The notes under the pieces: generated by a model
What the model saw: the letters and a program-made list of their open reading frames with translations, nothing else
Databases searched by the model: none
What the model was told of the DNA's origin: nothing
Program-made: the position numbers and the translations under genes
Shown: positions 1 to 8,088 of the stretch, piece after piece
Layout: every line of letters starts with the position of its first letter
Numbering within the stretch: the first letter of the stretch is position 1
Source: Weissella hellenica
GTDB taxonomy: Bacteria > Bacillota > Bacilli > Lactobacillales > Lactobacillaceae
Direction: 5' to 3'
Length of the DNA: 64,000 nt
Assembly (NCBI RefSeq): GCF_005405545.1
Contig: NZ_BJEG01000009.1
Location: 1-64,000, forward strand

Positions 1-1
1 A

Positions 2-79
2 AGATATCAACCTAGTCAACACGAACGTGTTGATAATCAGCTCAAAGAAAAAATTAAATTGATTTGGGAAAATAATTTT
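2..79 (+). pseudogene. IS3-family transposase (orfB) fragment
   Basis: The frame from base 2 reads [20 protein letters not shown], which resembles the N-terminal part of IS3-family OrfB, just before the usual YGxRRI segment. It breaks off around base 75-80, where a different frame becomes an Lgt C-terminus. I infer an IS remnant fused to a truncated lgt gene. The window edge prevents seeing the rest. Confidence 0.5.
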
Positions 80-80
80 A

Positions 81-266
81 ATTTATGTTTCACTATATTT
101 CGTCGGGAGATTCTGGATTGAAGGATTACGGACCGACAGTTTAATGCTAACAGCAAACTTGAGAATGGCTCAAGTCCTGTCCATAGTCCTATTAATTGGC
201 TCTATATTAACTTACATCTATCTCAAAAAATCTAAGGAGGAAGATTCACATGGAAGCATTACTTAA
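81..266 (+). pseudogene. lgt: Lgt (prolipoprotein diacylglyceryl transferase) C-terminal fragment
   Basis: The frame containing [14 protein letters not shown] followed by one hydrophobic segment and a YLKKSK tail matches the C-terminus of Lgt, the membrane enzyme that adds diacylglycerol to prolipoproteins. The catalytic N-terminal two-thirds is absent, replaced upstream by an IS3-like fragment, so this is a remnant. It ends at the TAA at 264-266 and overlaps the start of the next small gene by 17 bases, which suggests they were once one operon. Plasmid-borne lgt copies are known near metal-resistance genes in lactobacilli; that context is inference here. Confidence 0.65.
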
Positions 267-474
267 TCTCTTACCACTACTATTACTACTAATTTGCCCT
301 ATCTCAATGATGTTTATGCATAAAGGGCACGGACATGCTGGGCATCATCATATGCATGGAGAAGATCATTCAAAACACACTGGTTCCGAAAATGATATAG
401 CAAGTTTAAAAATCCAAACTGAGCAATTAAAAGAAGAAGTTGCTACTCTAAAGAACTTAGTTAAGGAGCGATGA
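250..474 (+). CDS. Small His-rich membrane protein
   Basis: This 74-residue protein has one hydrophobic segment (residues 5-22), then a His-rich linker ([17 protein letters not shown], about 24-40), then a charged coiled-coil-like tail (about 50-74). An AAGGAGG ribosome site at 235-241 supports the ATG. The architecture (membrane anchor, His cluster, coiled coil) resembles small proteins found beside copper or heavy-metal efflux genes, and the His cluster could bind metal ions. No efflux pump is visible because the window begins just upstream. The function is not recognised with certainty. Confidence 0.7.
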   Translation: MEALLNLLPLLLLLICPISMMFMHKGHGHAGHHHMHGEDHSKHTGSENDIASLKIQTEQLKEEVATLKNLVKER

Positions 475-656
475 CAATGCAGTGGTTATTACTTTTATTA
501 TGTCCGATAATGATGATATTTATGATGAGGGGTATGCACTCAGGATCGCATAATGAAAAAGATGACGAACAATTGAAACAGGATCTTGAAAATTTAAAAG
601 AGCAAAATGATATCTTAAGTAGTGAACTAAGCGATTTGAAGTCAAGGTTAAAATAA
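471..656 (+). CDS. Small membrane protein with coiled-coil tail
   Basis: This 61-residue protein overlaps the previous gene by 4 bases (ATGA), so the two are translationally coupled. It has the same layout: an N-terminal hydrophobic segment with LLLLCPIMMIFMM, a short Met/His/Gly linker, then a heptad-like charged tail. The shared LxLLxCPIxMxFM pattern suggests the two genes are diverged tandem duplicates that could interact through their tails. The Met/His residues hint at metal handling, but the role is unknown. Confidence 0.7.
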   Translation: MTMQWLLLLLCPIMMIFMMRGMHSGSHNEKDDEQLKQDLENLKEQNDILSSELSDLKSRLK

Positions 657-888
657 GTTAAAGGAGGCGTGACATAAGTTACCTAGTTACGCTCTCCAAA
701 AAACAAGGAGCACTTGGAAATCATGAGATTTTAAATTAATGAATAATTTTAACGTGAAACTACAATAGTTACAAAATTTAGTGAATTGCCGGTGCGTATT
801 ACTATGATTTTTGGCGCATTATGCTACGATTAAATACATGGATAATTAAGAAGTTATTAAGCAATAAAGGTGAGCACTGGAGGTTAGC

Positions 889-2414
889 ATGCAGACATTA
901 ATACAGACGTTTATAGATCGACGCGGGGATTTGCTGACTGCGCTATGGCAACACTTGGGGATTTCATTAGCATCATTAGTCATCGCAATGGTAATTGCGA
1001 TTCCGTTGGCTATTTGGGTCGTTCGACGACCACGGTGGGCCGAGGGATTATTACAGCTCACGAGTGTCTTACAGACGATTCCGTCTTTGGCACTGTTAGG
1101 GTTATTGATTCCGTTAGTTGGGATTGGAACGGTGCCAGCAGTAATTGCGCTGGTGATCTATGCTTTACTGCCAATTTTTCAAAATACTTATTTGGGTATC
1201 TCAGAAATTGACGCCTCAATTGAAGAGGCCGCCAATGCCTTTGGGATGTCACGAATGCGTAAGTTGTTTAAAGTTGAACTACCCATTGCCCTACCACAGA
1301 TCATTGCTGGGATTCGGACCGCGCTCGTCTTAATTATTGGGACGGCTACTTTGGCCGCTTTGATTGGTGCTGGGGGTCTCGGGACCTTTATCATGCTCGG
1401 TATTGACCGTAATGATACCTCGTTATTATTGATTGGGGCTATCTCATCAGCATTGTTAGCAATTCTGCTGAGTGCGCTCGTTCGGTGGTTTCAAACGGCT
1501 AAACCACGCCACGCCTTAATTGTCTTTGTCGGTATTTTAGCTTTACTAGGTGGTGGCGGGGCTTATAGTGTTTATGCCAATCGAGTTGAAACAATTACGA
1601 TTGCAGGTAAACTCGTTCTGAACCAGAAATCTTGATTAATATGTATAAGCAGCTGATTGAAGCTGAAGATGAGCATGTTCATGTGACGCTCAAGCCTAAC
1701 TTTGGCAAGACCACGTTCTTATTCAGCGCGTTAAAGAATAATCAGGTTAATATTTATCCTGAATTTACTGGCTCGGTGCTGGAGACCTTAGGTAAGGGAA
1801 ATAACCCAGCTGGTCAAACAGCTAACCAGACCTATCAGCTCGCCAAACAGCGCCTCGCTAAACAGGAAAAAATGACTTACTTGAAGCCGATGCAGTATAA
1901 CAATACGTACGCATTGGCAGTGACTAAGAAATTTCAACAAGAACATCATTTGAAGATAATCAGCGACTTAACGCAAGTTGAATCGATTCTGAAACCCGGA
2001 ATGACCCTAGAGTTTATTGATCGTAATGATGGCTTAAAAGGAATCAAGAAGACTTATGGGTTAGACGTGACTGCAAAGTCGATGGAGCCGGCGCTACGCT
2101 ATGAAGCTATCAGTAAGGGGAAAATCAACTTGGTAGATGCCTATGCGACGGATAGTGAATTACGGCAGTATCACTTGGCCTTATTGAAGGATAACAAGCA
2201 CTTCTTCCCAACGTATCAAGGGGCACCGTTGATGAAGACGAGCTTTGCCAACAAACATCCTAAGGTCGTTAAAGCGTTGAATAAGTTAGCAGGAAAGATT
2301 TCAGAAACTGATATGCAAGAAATGAACTATGAAGTCAATGTTAAGAAGCAGTCCGCTTCGACGGTTGCACATCGCTATCTTGTGAAGCACGGTTTATTGA
2401 AGGAGGGACGTTAA
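889..2414 (+). pseudogene. OpuC/Cho-type ABC transporter permease-binding-protein fusion, frameshifted
   Basis: The first part (889-about 1614) is a permease of the quaternary-ammonium (glycine betaine/carnitine/choline) uptake family, with several membrane segments and the EAA-loop-like stretch [20 protein letters not shown]. The second part (from 1632) is the fused substrate-binding domain (LKPNFGKTTFLFSALKNNQV, YPEFTGSVLETL). In homologues the two are one polypeptide. Here the reading frame shifts at about 1614/1615: GKL is followed by VLNQKS and a stop, whereas adding one G restores [17 protein letters not shown] 1-base deletion therefore splits the protein. Base use is more GC-rich than the chromosomal part, consistent with transfer. 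The ATPase gene follows directly. Confidence 0.8.
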
Positions 2415-3386
2415 ATGACAACGGCAATTGAATTTCAACACGTCCAGAAAGACTTTAATGGGCAGACCGTGATTCCCGACCTTAATTTAACGATTGACCA
2501 GGGTGAGCTATTTGTTTTGGTAGGGACTTCTAGGAGTGGCAAAACGACGTCACTTAAAATGATCAACTGCTTAGAGCCATTGACGGCTGGTAAAATCCTA
2601 GTTAATGGTACTGATACAACCACGATACCAGTCCGAAGTCTACGGTGGCAAATGGGGTATGTCTTACAGCAAATTGCCTTGTTCCCAACGATGACGGTGG
2701 CGCAAAATATCGCCGTGATTCCAGAAATGAAAGGGACAGCTAAGAAGGAAATTAATCAAACGATTGATGAGCTATTGGCGGAAGTTGGCCTCGATCCAAA
2801 GGAATACCGTGACCGGATGCCGTCAGAATTATCCGGTGGTGAGCAGCAACGCATCGGTATCTTACGGGCGATTGCGGCGCAACCAGATATTGTTTTGATG
2901 GATGAACCATTTAGTGCGTTAGACCCCATCTCGCGGCAACAATTGCAAGACTTGGTCTTACGGCTACACGCCCGCTATCACAACACGATCGTCTTCGTGA
3001 CGCATGATATGAATGAGGCGTTGAAGTTGGGTGACCGGATCGGTGTCATGCAACACGGTCAGTTAATACAAGTCGATACGCCGGCTGCTCTGGCTCAGCA
3101 TCCAGTGAACGACTTTGTGCGGAACTTCTTTGGCGCGAGCCGAGCTAAAAATGTCTATGATGTCTACGTTGGGCGTGTAGGGCTTATTCAGGGTTATCTC
3201 ACAGAAAAACCCAGTGTTGCGAGTGGTCGGATTCAATCGTTAGACGTTCAAGCCACGTTACGCACCGCCTTTACGGCATTGACAGATCACGATTATGTGG
3301 CGGTCACGGAAGAAAATCGGGTTGTTGGCTATTTGGATAGCCAACGAATCGTGGCTTACTTGAGTCAACATGAAGAAGTATCTTAA
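2415..3386 (+). CDS. Quaternary-ammonium ABC transporter ATP-binding protein
   Basis: The 323-residue ATPase energises the OpuC/Cho-type importer encoded just upstream; its ATG directly follows that gene's TAA. Visible motifs are the Walker A GTSRSGKTT (about residues 37-45), a Q-loop region, the signature LSGGEQQRIGILRA (about 138-151), Walker B DIVLMDEPFSALD (about 158-170), the switch VTHD, and a C-terminal CBS-like region (about 240-320) that in this family senses ionic strength. Walker A has R where the family usually has G (GxSGSGKT), one G-to-A change away. The GxxxxGKT core is kept, so activity cannot be ruled out. The partner permease is frameshifted, so the system is probably dead as written. 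Confidence 0.85.
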   Translation: MTTAIEFQHVQKDFNGQTVIPDLNLTIDQGELFVLVGTSRSGKTTSLKMINCLEPLTAGKILVNGTDTTTIPVRSLRWQMGYVLQQIALFPTMTVAQNIAVIPEMKGTAKKEINQTIDELLAEVGLDPKEYRDRMPSELSGGEQQRIGILRAIAAQPDIVLMDEPFSALDPISRQQLQDLVLRLHARYHNTIVFVTHDMNEALKLGDRIGVMQHGQLIQVDTPAALAQHPVNDFVRNFFGASRAKNVYDVYVGRVGLIQGYLTEKPSVASGRIQSLDVQATLRTAFTALTDHDYVAVTEENRVVGYLDSQRIVAYLSQHEEVS

Positions 3387-3463
3387 TCGTCAATTAAGGA
3401 TGAATCAGTTACACTAGGTTGTGATAATTGATGGTCGCTAATGAATTTAAGGAGGAATTTCGA

Positions 3464-4795
3464 ATGGCGGAACAGTACGATGTTGTTGTGATTGGTGGCG
3501 GACCAGCCGGCAATGCCATGGCTAGCGGATTAAAGGCTCAGGGCAAGACAGTGTTGATCGTTGAAGCGGATCTGTGGGGCGGCACTTGTCCTAACCGCGG
3601 TTGTGACCCTAAGAAAATCCTATTAAGCGCCGTCGAAGCGCGACAAGCAGCGCAACATTTACAAGGGCAGGGCCTGATTGGTGCGCCCAAAATTGATTGG
3701 CCAGCACTGATGGCGCATAAACGAGGCTATACGGATGGCATCAACGATGGGACGTTGAACGGACTAAAGGGGCAAGATATTGCGACGTTACATGGTCAAG
3801 CGCACTTTCAATCCGACAATCAGTTAGCGGTCGGGGATCGAGTAGTCAGTGCGACTGATTACGTGATTGCCACTGGTCAGCGTCCGGCGATTCTACCGAT
3901 TACCGGGCACGAATACTTTAAGACGAGCACTGACTTCTTAGATTTGGACCAGATGCCTAAACGCGTGACATTCGTAGGTGGTGGCTACGTAGGCTTTGAA
4001 TTGGCGACGATTGCGAATGCCGCTGGCGCTGATGTGCACGTGATTCATCATAATGACCGCCCGTTAAAAGCTTTTGATGCAGATTTGGTTAAGGATTTGA
4101 TGGCCGCAATGACGGCTGATGGAATCACGTTTGACTTGAATACGGATGTCCAAGCAATTACTAAAACGGCGACCGGTCTACAATTGACAGCTGATAATTT
4201 CGAGCTGACAACGGATCTGGTCATCAGCTCAGCGGGACGGATTCCGAACGCGGACCAGTTAGGTCTAGCCAACGTGGGCGTTACCTTTGATCGGCATGGG
4301 ATTCAAGTCAACGATCATTTGCAGACGGCCAACCCGCACATTTATGCCATTGGGGATGTCAGCGATACACCGGTACCGAAGTTAACGCCAGTTGCAGGTT
4401 TTGAAGCGCGTTATCTGGTCGGTGAGTTGACGCATCCCGGCGCAGCCATAAAGTATCCCGTTGTGCCAACGCAGGTTTTTGCAGCGCCCAAGTTAGCGCA
4501 AGTCGGGATCAGAGCGGCCGCGGCGACTGAGCATCCAGATGAGTATCGTGTCAATACACTTGATATGACGAAGTGGTTCACTTATTACCGCTTTGGCGCA
4601 CAACAAGCCCAAGCTAAAGTAGTGGTTGCTAAAGCGAGTGGGCAGGTTGTGGGTGCTACCCTTCTAAGTGATGTTGCCGACGAGATGATTAACTACTTCA
4701 CGTTGTTAATTGAAAAACACGTGACTTTACCAGATTTACAACGGTTGGTATTGGCTTACCCAACGCCGGCTAGTGACTTACAATATTTGTATTAA
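3464..4795 (+). CDS. Glutathione-reductase-family NAD(P)/FAD oxidoreductase
   Basis: A class-I pyridine nucleotide-disulfide oxidoreductase of 443 residues from the ATG at 3464, chosen because AAGGAGGA lies 8 bases upstream; the longer reading starts at a TTG without a ribosome site. It shows the FAD-binding VVVIGGGPAGNAMASGL, the redox-active disulfide GGTCPNRGCDPKK, the NAD(P)-binding VTFVGGGYVGFELA, the second FAD motif HIYAIGDV, and a C-terminal dimerisation domain ending YPTPASDLQYLY. The usual C-terminal catalytic HPT is YPTP here, so the exact disulfide substrate is unclear. It may serve oxidative-stress defence. It sits with the Opu genes as stress-related plasmid cargo. Confidence 0.85.
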   Translation: MAEQYDVVVIGGGPAGNAMASGLKAQGKTVLIVEADLWGGTCPNRGCDPKKILLSAVEARQAAQHLQGQGLIGAPKIDWPALMAHKRGYTDGINDGTLNGLKGQDIATLHGQAHFQSDNQLAVGDRVVSATDYVIATGQRPAILPITGHEYFKTSTDFLDLDQMPKRVTFVGGGYVGFELATIANAAGADVHVIHHNDRPLKAFDADLVKDLMAAMTADGITFDLNTDVQAITKTATGLQLTADNFELTTDLVISSAGRIPNADQLGLANVGVTFDRHGIQVNDHLQTANPHIYAIGDVSDTPVPKLTPVAGFEARYLVGELTHPGAAIKYPVVPTQVFAAPKLAQVGIRAAAATEHPDEYRVNTLDMTKWFTYYRFGAQQAQAKVVVAKASGQVVGATLLSDVADEMINYFTLLIEKHVTLPDLQRLVLAYPTPASDLQYLY

Positions 4796-4798
4796 TGT

Positions 4799-4888
4799 GT
4801 GGTTGAATTAAATCAACGTCCTCGCAAAGTGTTAAACTATGAAACCCCATATGAAGTATTTTTTGACAAACCGTTGCACTTAGTTTGA
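4799..4888 (+). pseudogene. IS30-family transposase C-terminal remnant
   Basis: The frame reads VVELNQRPRKVLNYETPYEV followed by FFDKPLHLV and a stop, the typical C-terminus of IS30-family transposases. Only the last 29 residues are left, so this is an IS scar that separates the oxidoreductase gene from a SIR2-like fragment. It differs from the complete IS30-type transposase at 37,724-38,761. Confidence 0.8.
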
Positions 4889-5131
4889 CAATTCGCCGAA
4901 CACAAAAAAGAGTATCCTGGTTATTTATTCTCTGAAACAGAGAATAAAGATATTTTTTTAAAATACTCAATTAGCAAAATCATAGAGAAACATGATGCAC
5001 AATTGAACAGCGATAGTCTTTGGAATAACCCTGAAATAAAAGCGCTACAAGGAGTTACGCCCCAAATGATTCTTACAACTAATTATGATCTTTTATTAGA
5101 GAAGGTTTTTCGCAGTATGATTCATATATAG
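4889..5131 (+). pseudogene. SIR2-like domain protein fragment (defence-type)
   Basis: After the IS30 stop the same frame stays open for 80 codons and contains GVTPQMILTTNYDLLLEKVF. TNYDxLLE after a hydrophobic strand is the hallmark of SIR2-like domains in many bacterial antiphage NADases. There is no start codon, ribosome site or remaining domain: it is cut by the IS30 scar on the left and ends just before an IS6 element on the right. I read it as the remnant of a defence gene destroyed by IS activity. Assignment rests on one motif. Confidence 0.5.
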
Positions 5132-5160
5132 GCTAAGATTCAATAAAGAGTAATCTAAAT

Positions 5161-5978
5161 GGATCTGGTGCAAACAGTGTGAGAGATGACCATCTAACCA
5201 GCTATTGATCCTATGTTGAAGGTTATGCAGCTAACAATGCTTCTAATTCGTCCACGACTGAGAACCCGATGAGACTTAACTCTCGTCGGGTTCTTTTGCG
5301 TATTGCGTGAACAATTTCCACACCGCTCAACGTTGCACTAGCGGTTCGAATGCTTTGAAAGCTTGCTGAGCGGACACGATGACGTTTAATGAATCGGTGG
5401 TCCTGTTCAATCAAATTATTTCGATATTTGGAACATTGGTGGGCTGATTTGCTAAAATAGTCTTGCTTTATCAGGTGCTTCACTGCTTTCAGTGTTGCCC
5501 GATATTGATCAGTGACTAATCGATCAGGCCGACCATTGGTCGTCAAGAGACGCTTCAAAAAGTGATAGGATGCGGTATAATCGCGGTGTTTTCGTAGCTC
5601 AAAATCCATGGTCAAACCGTTACTGTCAATAGCGCGATACAAATAGGCCCAACGGCCTTTAACTCGAATATAGGTCTCATCGATTCGCCAACTTTTAGCG
5701 TGAGCTGTTTGATGCCGACGCCATAGAGCCTTAAAGATGGGGCCATAGTGATGAACCCAACGCATGACCGTGGTGTGATGAACAGTGATACCCCGATCCC
5801 GAAGCAATTCAACGATGTCACGATAGCTGAGACTGAATCTGAAATAGTAGCCAACGGCTACTAAGATGATGTCCTTTTGAAAGTGGCGTCCCTTAAAGTG
5901 ATTCATGCGCGCAATCCCTCGTTTCTTGGCACCCAGTATACTAAAATCAAGTCAGCGAGGAAAATTTGCACCAGAACC
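5161..5978 (+). mobile_element. IS6-family insertion sequence
   Basis: An 818-bp element bounded by inverted ends: GGATCTGGTGCAAA on the left and TTGCACCAGAACC on the right, close to the GGTTCTGTTGCAAA ends of IS6/IS26-type elements. It contains one minus-strand transposase gene. Flanking sequences do not show an obvious 8-bp target duplication, which suggests it formed through replicative cointegrate events or later deletion. Confidence 0.85.
5223..5906 (-). CDS. IS6-family transposase
   Basis: A DDE transposase of 227 residues, the usual IS6 length. It has an N-terminal helix-turn-helix region (YRDIVELLRDRGITVHHTTV) and catalytic acids in WRIDETYIRVKG, LVTDQYRATLKAV and NNLIEQDHRFIKRH. IS6 elements drive replicon fusion, so this copy may have helped build the patchwork on the left side of the window. 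The stretch after the second D reads QYRAT where many relatives have KAPAT; otherwise it looks intact. Confidence 0.92.
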   Translation of the reverse strand: MNHFKGRHFQKDIILVAVGYYFRFSLSYRDIVELLRDRGITVHHTTVMRWVHHYGPIFKALWRRHQTAHAKSWRIDETYIRVKGRWAYLYRAIDSNGLTMDFELRKHRDYTASYHFLKRLLTTNGRPDRLVTDQYRATLKAVKHLIKQDYFSKSAHQCSKYRNNLIEQDHRFIKRHRVRSASFQSIRTASATLSGVEIVHAIRKRTRRELSLIGFSVVDELEALLAA

Positions 5979-5983
5979 ATATT

Positions 5984-6021
5984 AAAAAGTGACATAACTT
6001 AACAGTAATGTCGCTTTTTTA
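5984..6021 (+). terminator. Hairpin terminator
   Basis: AAAAAGTGACAT pairs with ATGTCGCTTTTTT around a loop of about 12 bases, ending in a T run. It lies just right of the IS6 element and may insulate the minus-strand small genes. Confidence 0.6.
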
Positions 6022-6189
6022 TTGTAATGAAATAATTTGACATAACAATGGTTATAGTTAGTTGTTGATTTGACGGGCTTGTCAATGGTTTGTGCAGTCA
6101 CGTCAATTCACAAACTCATTTTTTAGTTGGCAGCCAAGTTCACAAGCAAAAATTTTGCGAAATTTCACAATCTAGACCATTCATTAAAT

Positions 6190-6432
6190 TTAGGGTTGAT
6201 TCAAGCAATATTGTTGCCATTTATTGTGCATGTAACGCCATGACCAACCAAGACAAAAGGCGATGCCACAGAGTAACCACGTTAATAAAATCATGAATAA
6301 CTTGCCTAATAGTCCTAATATTAACTTAGCAATGCCTAAAATAATGCCAAAAATATAGGCAACGAGTTTGGCTGTCCAGCCAAGCAACACCCAAAAAATG
6401 GCAAAGAAGATAATTAAAATGAAGTAGGGCAT
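6190..6432 (-). CDS. Small hydrophobic membrane protein
   Basis: The 80-residue protein is hydrophobic for residues 3-63 (likely two or three membrane segments) with a short basic/aromatic tail (WRYMHNKWQQY). A GGAGGC-like ribosome site sits upstream of the start (on the minus strand around 6438). No family is recognised. It is the most distal member of the minus-strand block next to the conjugation genes, so a role in the incoming or donor cell (for example exclusion or envelope adjustment) is possible but is only inference from position. Confidence 0.6.
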   Translation of the reverse strand: MPYFILIIFFAIFWVLLGWTAKLVAYIFGIILGIAKLILGLLGKLFMILLTWLLCGIAFCLGWSWRYMHNKWQQYCLNQP

Positions 6433-6652
6433 CAGGGGCCTCCTTTCTGTCGGTTCTTAATGACATATGTATCCCAACTCAACCATGAGTTAGGTTTCTG
6501 GCACACAGGTGTCAACAATTTGTTTTCAAGTTAATTGTCATGCATTAAAGAAGCATTTTTTTGCCAGAGCGATATTTTAAGGCAGCCACGTCCCTAGGTT
6601 TAATATAACATGATTCAGTTTTTGCAGTAGTTGTTAGGTTTTAATAGCTGCG

Positions 6653-6922
6653 TTACCAATTAGGCAGTTCTTGATTAATGATTTGCTGTAAATTTGATAG
6701 AAAATGGGCATCAGACATGGTGGCTTGAAATGCCATCGCTAGGATACCACCTAAATAATTTACAAAATAGTGGGCGATAGCGGTATCACTGACCGTTAAC
6801 CGAAAGGTTGCTGCTGCTAAATTGGGGGTGTTGGCGTCAATATCAACCGAAACTTGATTGAGATGTTGTTGGACGCATAATTGATAAGTGTTTGCTGGGG
6901 TTGTAATGGTTGTCTTTATCAT
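6653..6922 (-). CDS. Hypothetical protein, leading-region type
   Basis: An 89-residue soluble protein with no recognised domain. Its leader is notable. A GGGAGG ribosome site precedes the ATG. A 33-base sequence at 6,961-6,993 is repeated in inverse orientation before the operon B/parA region. Folded element 1 begins 94 bases upstream of the start codon. It has its own promoter region, separate from the 8,343-7,261 operon. The sequence is alternating polar/hydrophobic and acidic, like small accessory or anti-defence proteins, but no function can be assigned. Confidence 0.6.
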   Translation of the reverse strand: MIKTTITTPANTYQLCVQQHLNQVSVDIDANTPNLAAATFRLTVSDTAIAHYFVNYLGGILAMAFQATMSDAHFLSNLQQIINQELPNW

Positions 6923-6960
6923 GTAGTTGCCTCCCTAAAAATTTTCTGTTGGTCAATTGG

Positions 6961-6993
6961 CTTTGATTAACTAACCAAACTTTCATTTTGACA
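6961..6993 (-). repeat. 33-bp repeat, inverted copy of 25,081-25,113
   Basis: The minus strand begins TGTCAAAATGAAAGTTTGGT and continues to TAATCAAAG. It is identical over 33 bases to plus-strand positions 25,081-25,113. Here it lies in the leader of the 89-residue gene. The two copies bracket 18 kb of the element in inverted orientation. Confidence 0.9.
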
Positions 6994-7015
6994 GGAGAAG
7001 TGTGATATAGGCACT

Positions 7016-7258
7016 GGCCAATGACAAGGGCAGCGGAGCTGTGCTATTTACCCTTGTCATTGGTCCGTAGTGTTGCTTAGGGCATTAGCCCTTAGCAATC
7101 ACTGTCTATATTAGAGTTTGGATGGCAAAAAGAAAGGTGCAGTAATCTAAGACGGTTGCGCCGAGCGAAACCGTTTGTCACCGGTGGGGTCGGGGGTACA
7201 AGGGAGCCCCGCTTGCGGGGACTGGGGCACGTAGAGAAGGGCGCAGTGCGCCCCAGTG
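7016..7258 (-). other. Folded element 1 (candidate structured RNA or ssDNA promoter)
   Basis: There are three strong hairpins. (a) 7016-7065: a 15-bp stem GGCCAATGACAAGGG/CCCTTGTCATTGGTC enclosing a CAGC-GGA-GCTG hairpin. (b) 7069-7103: AGTG..CACT with an A bulge and a T-T mismatch. (c) 7207-7220: CCCCGC-TT-GCGGGG. A further pairing CTGGGGC/GCCCCAG lies near 7222-7256. The same architecture, with compensatory base changes, recurs at 8453-8640. On the minus strand it lies immediately upstream of the 89-residue gene; on the plus strand it points into a convergent gene. Orientation is inferred from this. No open reading frame explains it. Confidence 0.6.
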
Positions 7259-7260
7259 AT

Positions 7261-7461
7261 TTAGATTTCAACCCAACCATTGTCAGTGGTTGGCGTATTG
7301 ATGAGATATTGGGCATCTGTTAAGTCGGTAGCAGATAACACGACTTGTTCATTCTGATAGGCTTGTCTTACTTGTTGGTCAAGGTCATTTTCACTATCGA
7401 CCGTAAGAGCAACGGTACGGGTTAGGGTTTCTTCAAATGTGACATAAATTTCTTTTTTCAT
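7261..7461 (-). CDS. Small acidic protein
   Basis: This 66-residue acidic protein starts MKKEIYVTFEETLTRTVALT. Length, beta-rich pattern and the opening resemble the product of the next gene upstream (7,470-7,655), so the two are probably diverged duplicates. It is the last gene of the four-gene minus-strand operon that begins at 8,343 and ends directly beside folded element 1. It may be distantly related to small DpnD/PcfM-like plasmid proteins, but this is uncertain. Confidence 0.55.
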   Translation of the reverse strand: MKKEIYVTFEETLTRTVALTVDSENDLDQQVRQAYQNEQVVLSATDLTDAQYLINTPTTDNGWVEI

Positions 7462-7469
7462 GGTTTCAC

Positions 7470-7655
7470 TTACCTTTCAAAATCGTTTTTAACATGTAGA
7501 TGAACCGTTTGGGTATCATCTGGGGTTAGAATAATCTCGCCGTTATCGTACATGAGCATGGCTTGTTGACTTAAATCATCAATGTTCATTTCAGGAGTTA
7601 ATTCAAGGGTCACTTCTTTTTGACGATATTCTTCAAATAAAACACGGACTTTCAT
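7470..7655 (-). CDS. Small acidic protein, paralogue of the next gene
   Basis: A 61-residue protein (MKVRVLFEEYRQKEVTLELT) sharing an N-terminal xVxFEExxxxxVxL pattern with the 66-residue neighbour 8 bases downstream. Its start overlaps the stop of the upstream gene by one base (7,655), showing tight operon coupling. Net negative charge and small size are common in DNA mimics and anti-defence proteins, but nothing specific can be claimed. Confidence 0.55.
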   Translation of the reverse strand: MKVRVLFEEYRQKEVTLELTPEMNIDDLSQQAMLMYDNGEIILTPDDTQTVHLHVKNDFER

Positions 7656-8086
7656 TAGTTGTCTCCTTCATTTTTAAAGTGATACAATGTGCCATTTTCT
7701 AATACTTCATTAAAGGTTGTATGTGTTTGTTCATTTAACATATGCGCCTTTTTTGTTTGCTCAAATTCATCAGTGGCAACGGATAACGCTTGATACTGAC
7801 TAGCTGACATAGTACTGGGTTTAACGCCGGCATCAATTAAAACTAAGGCTTGAAAGAATAACCGGGGGCTTTCTTTTTGTAAGCCAATTAACATGTTGTA
7901 AATCGTTTCAACCAGTTTCACACTGACATTTGCCGATACCATTTCTTCATAACCAGTGCCTAAAGCTTTTTTGTAGTGTTCTTTAGGCACTTTAGTTTCT
8001 TGATAACCGTAGGTTATATCTGCCATAGCTTGTGCCATTTTAGCAATGGGTAGTTTTGTAAAATCATCATAATAAGTTTTGGTCAT
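7655..8086 (-). CDS. Hypothetical 143-residue protein
   Basis: A soluble, mainly helical protein without a recognised domain (MTKTYYDDFTKLPIAKMAQA at the N-terminus). It is the second gene of the minus-strand operon, 2 bases after the upstream gene, with an AAGGAGAA-like ribosome site. Its position between conjugation-linked small genes suggests an accessory function for the plasmid. Confidence 0.6.
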   Translation of the reverse strand: MTKTYYDDFTKLPIAKMAQAMADITYGYQETKVPKEHYKKALGTGYEEMVSANVSVKLVETIYNMLIGLQKESPRLFFQALVLIDAGVKPSTMSASQYQALSVATDEFEQTKKAHMLNEQTHTTFNEVLENGTLYHFKNEGDN

Positions 8087-8088
8087 GG

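Noticed and set aside
3428-3463. TTG start of the oxidoreductase at 3,428
   Set aside because: The ATG at 3,464 has a strong AAGGAGGA at the right distance and directly precedes the FAD-binding strand.
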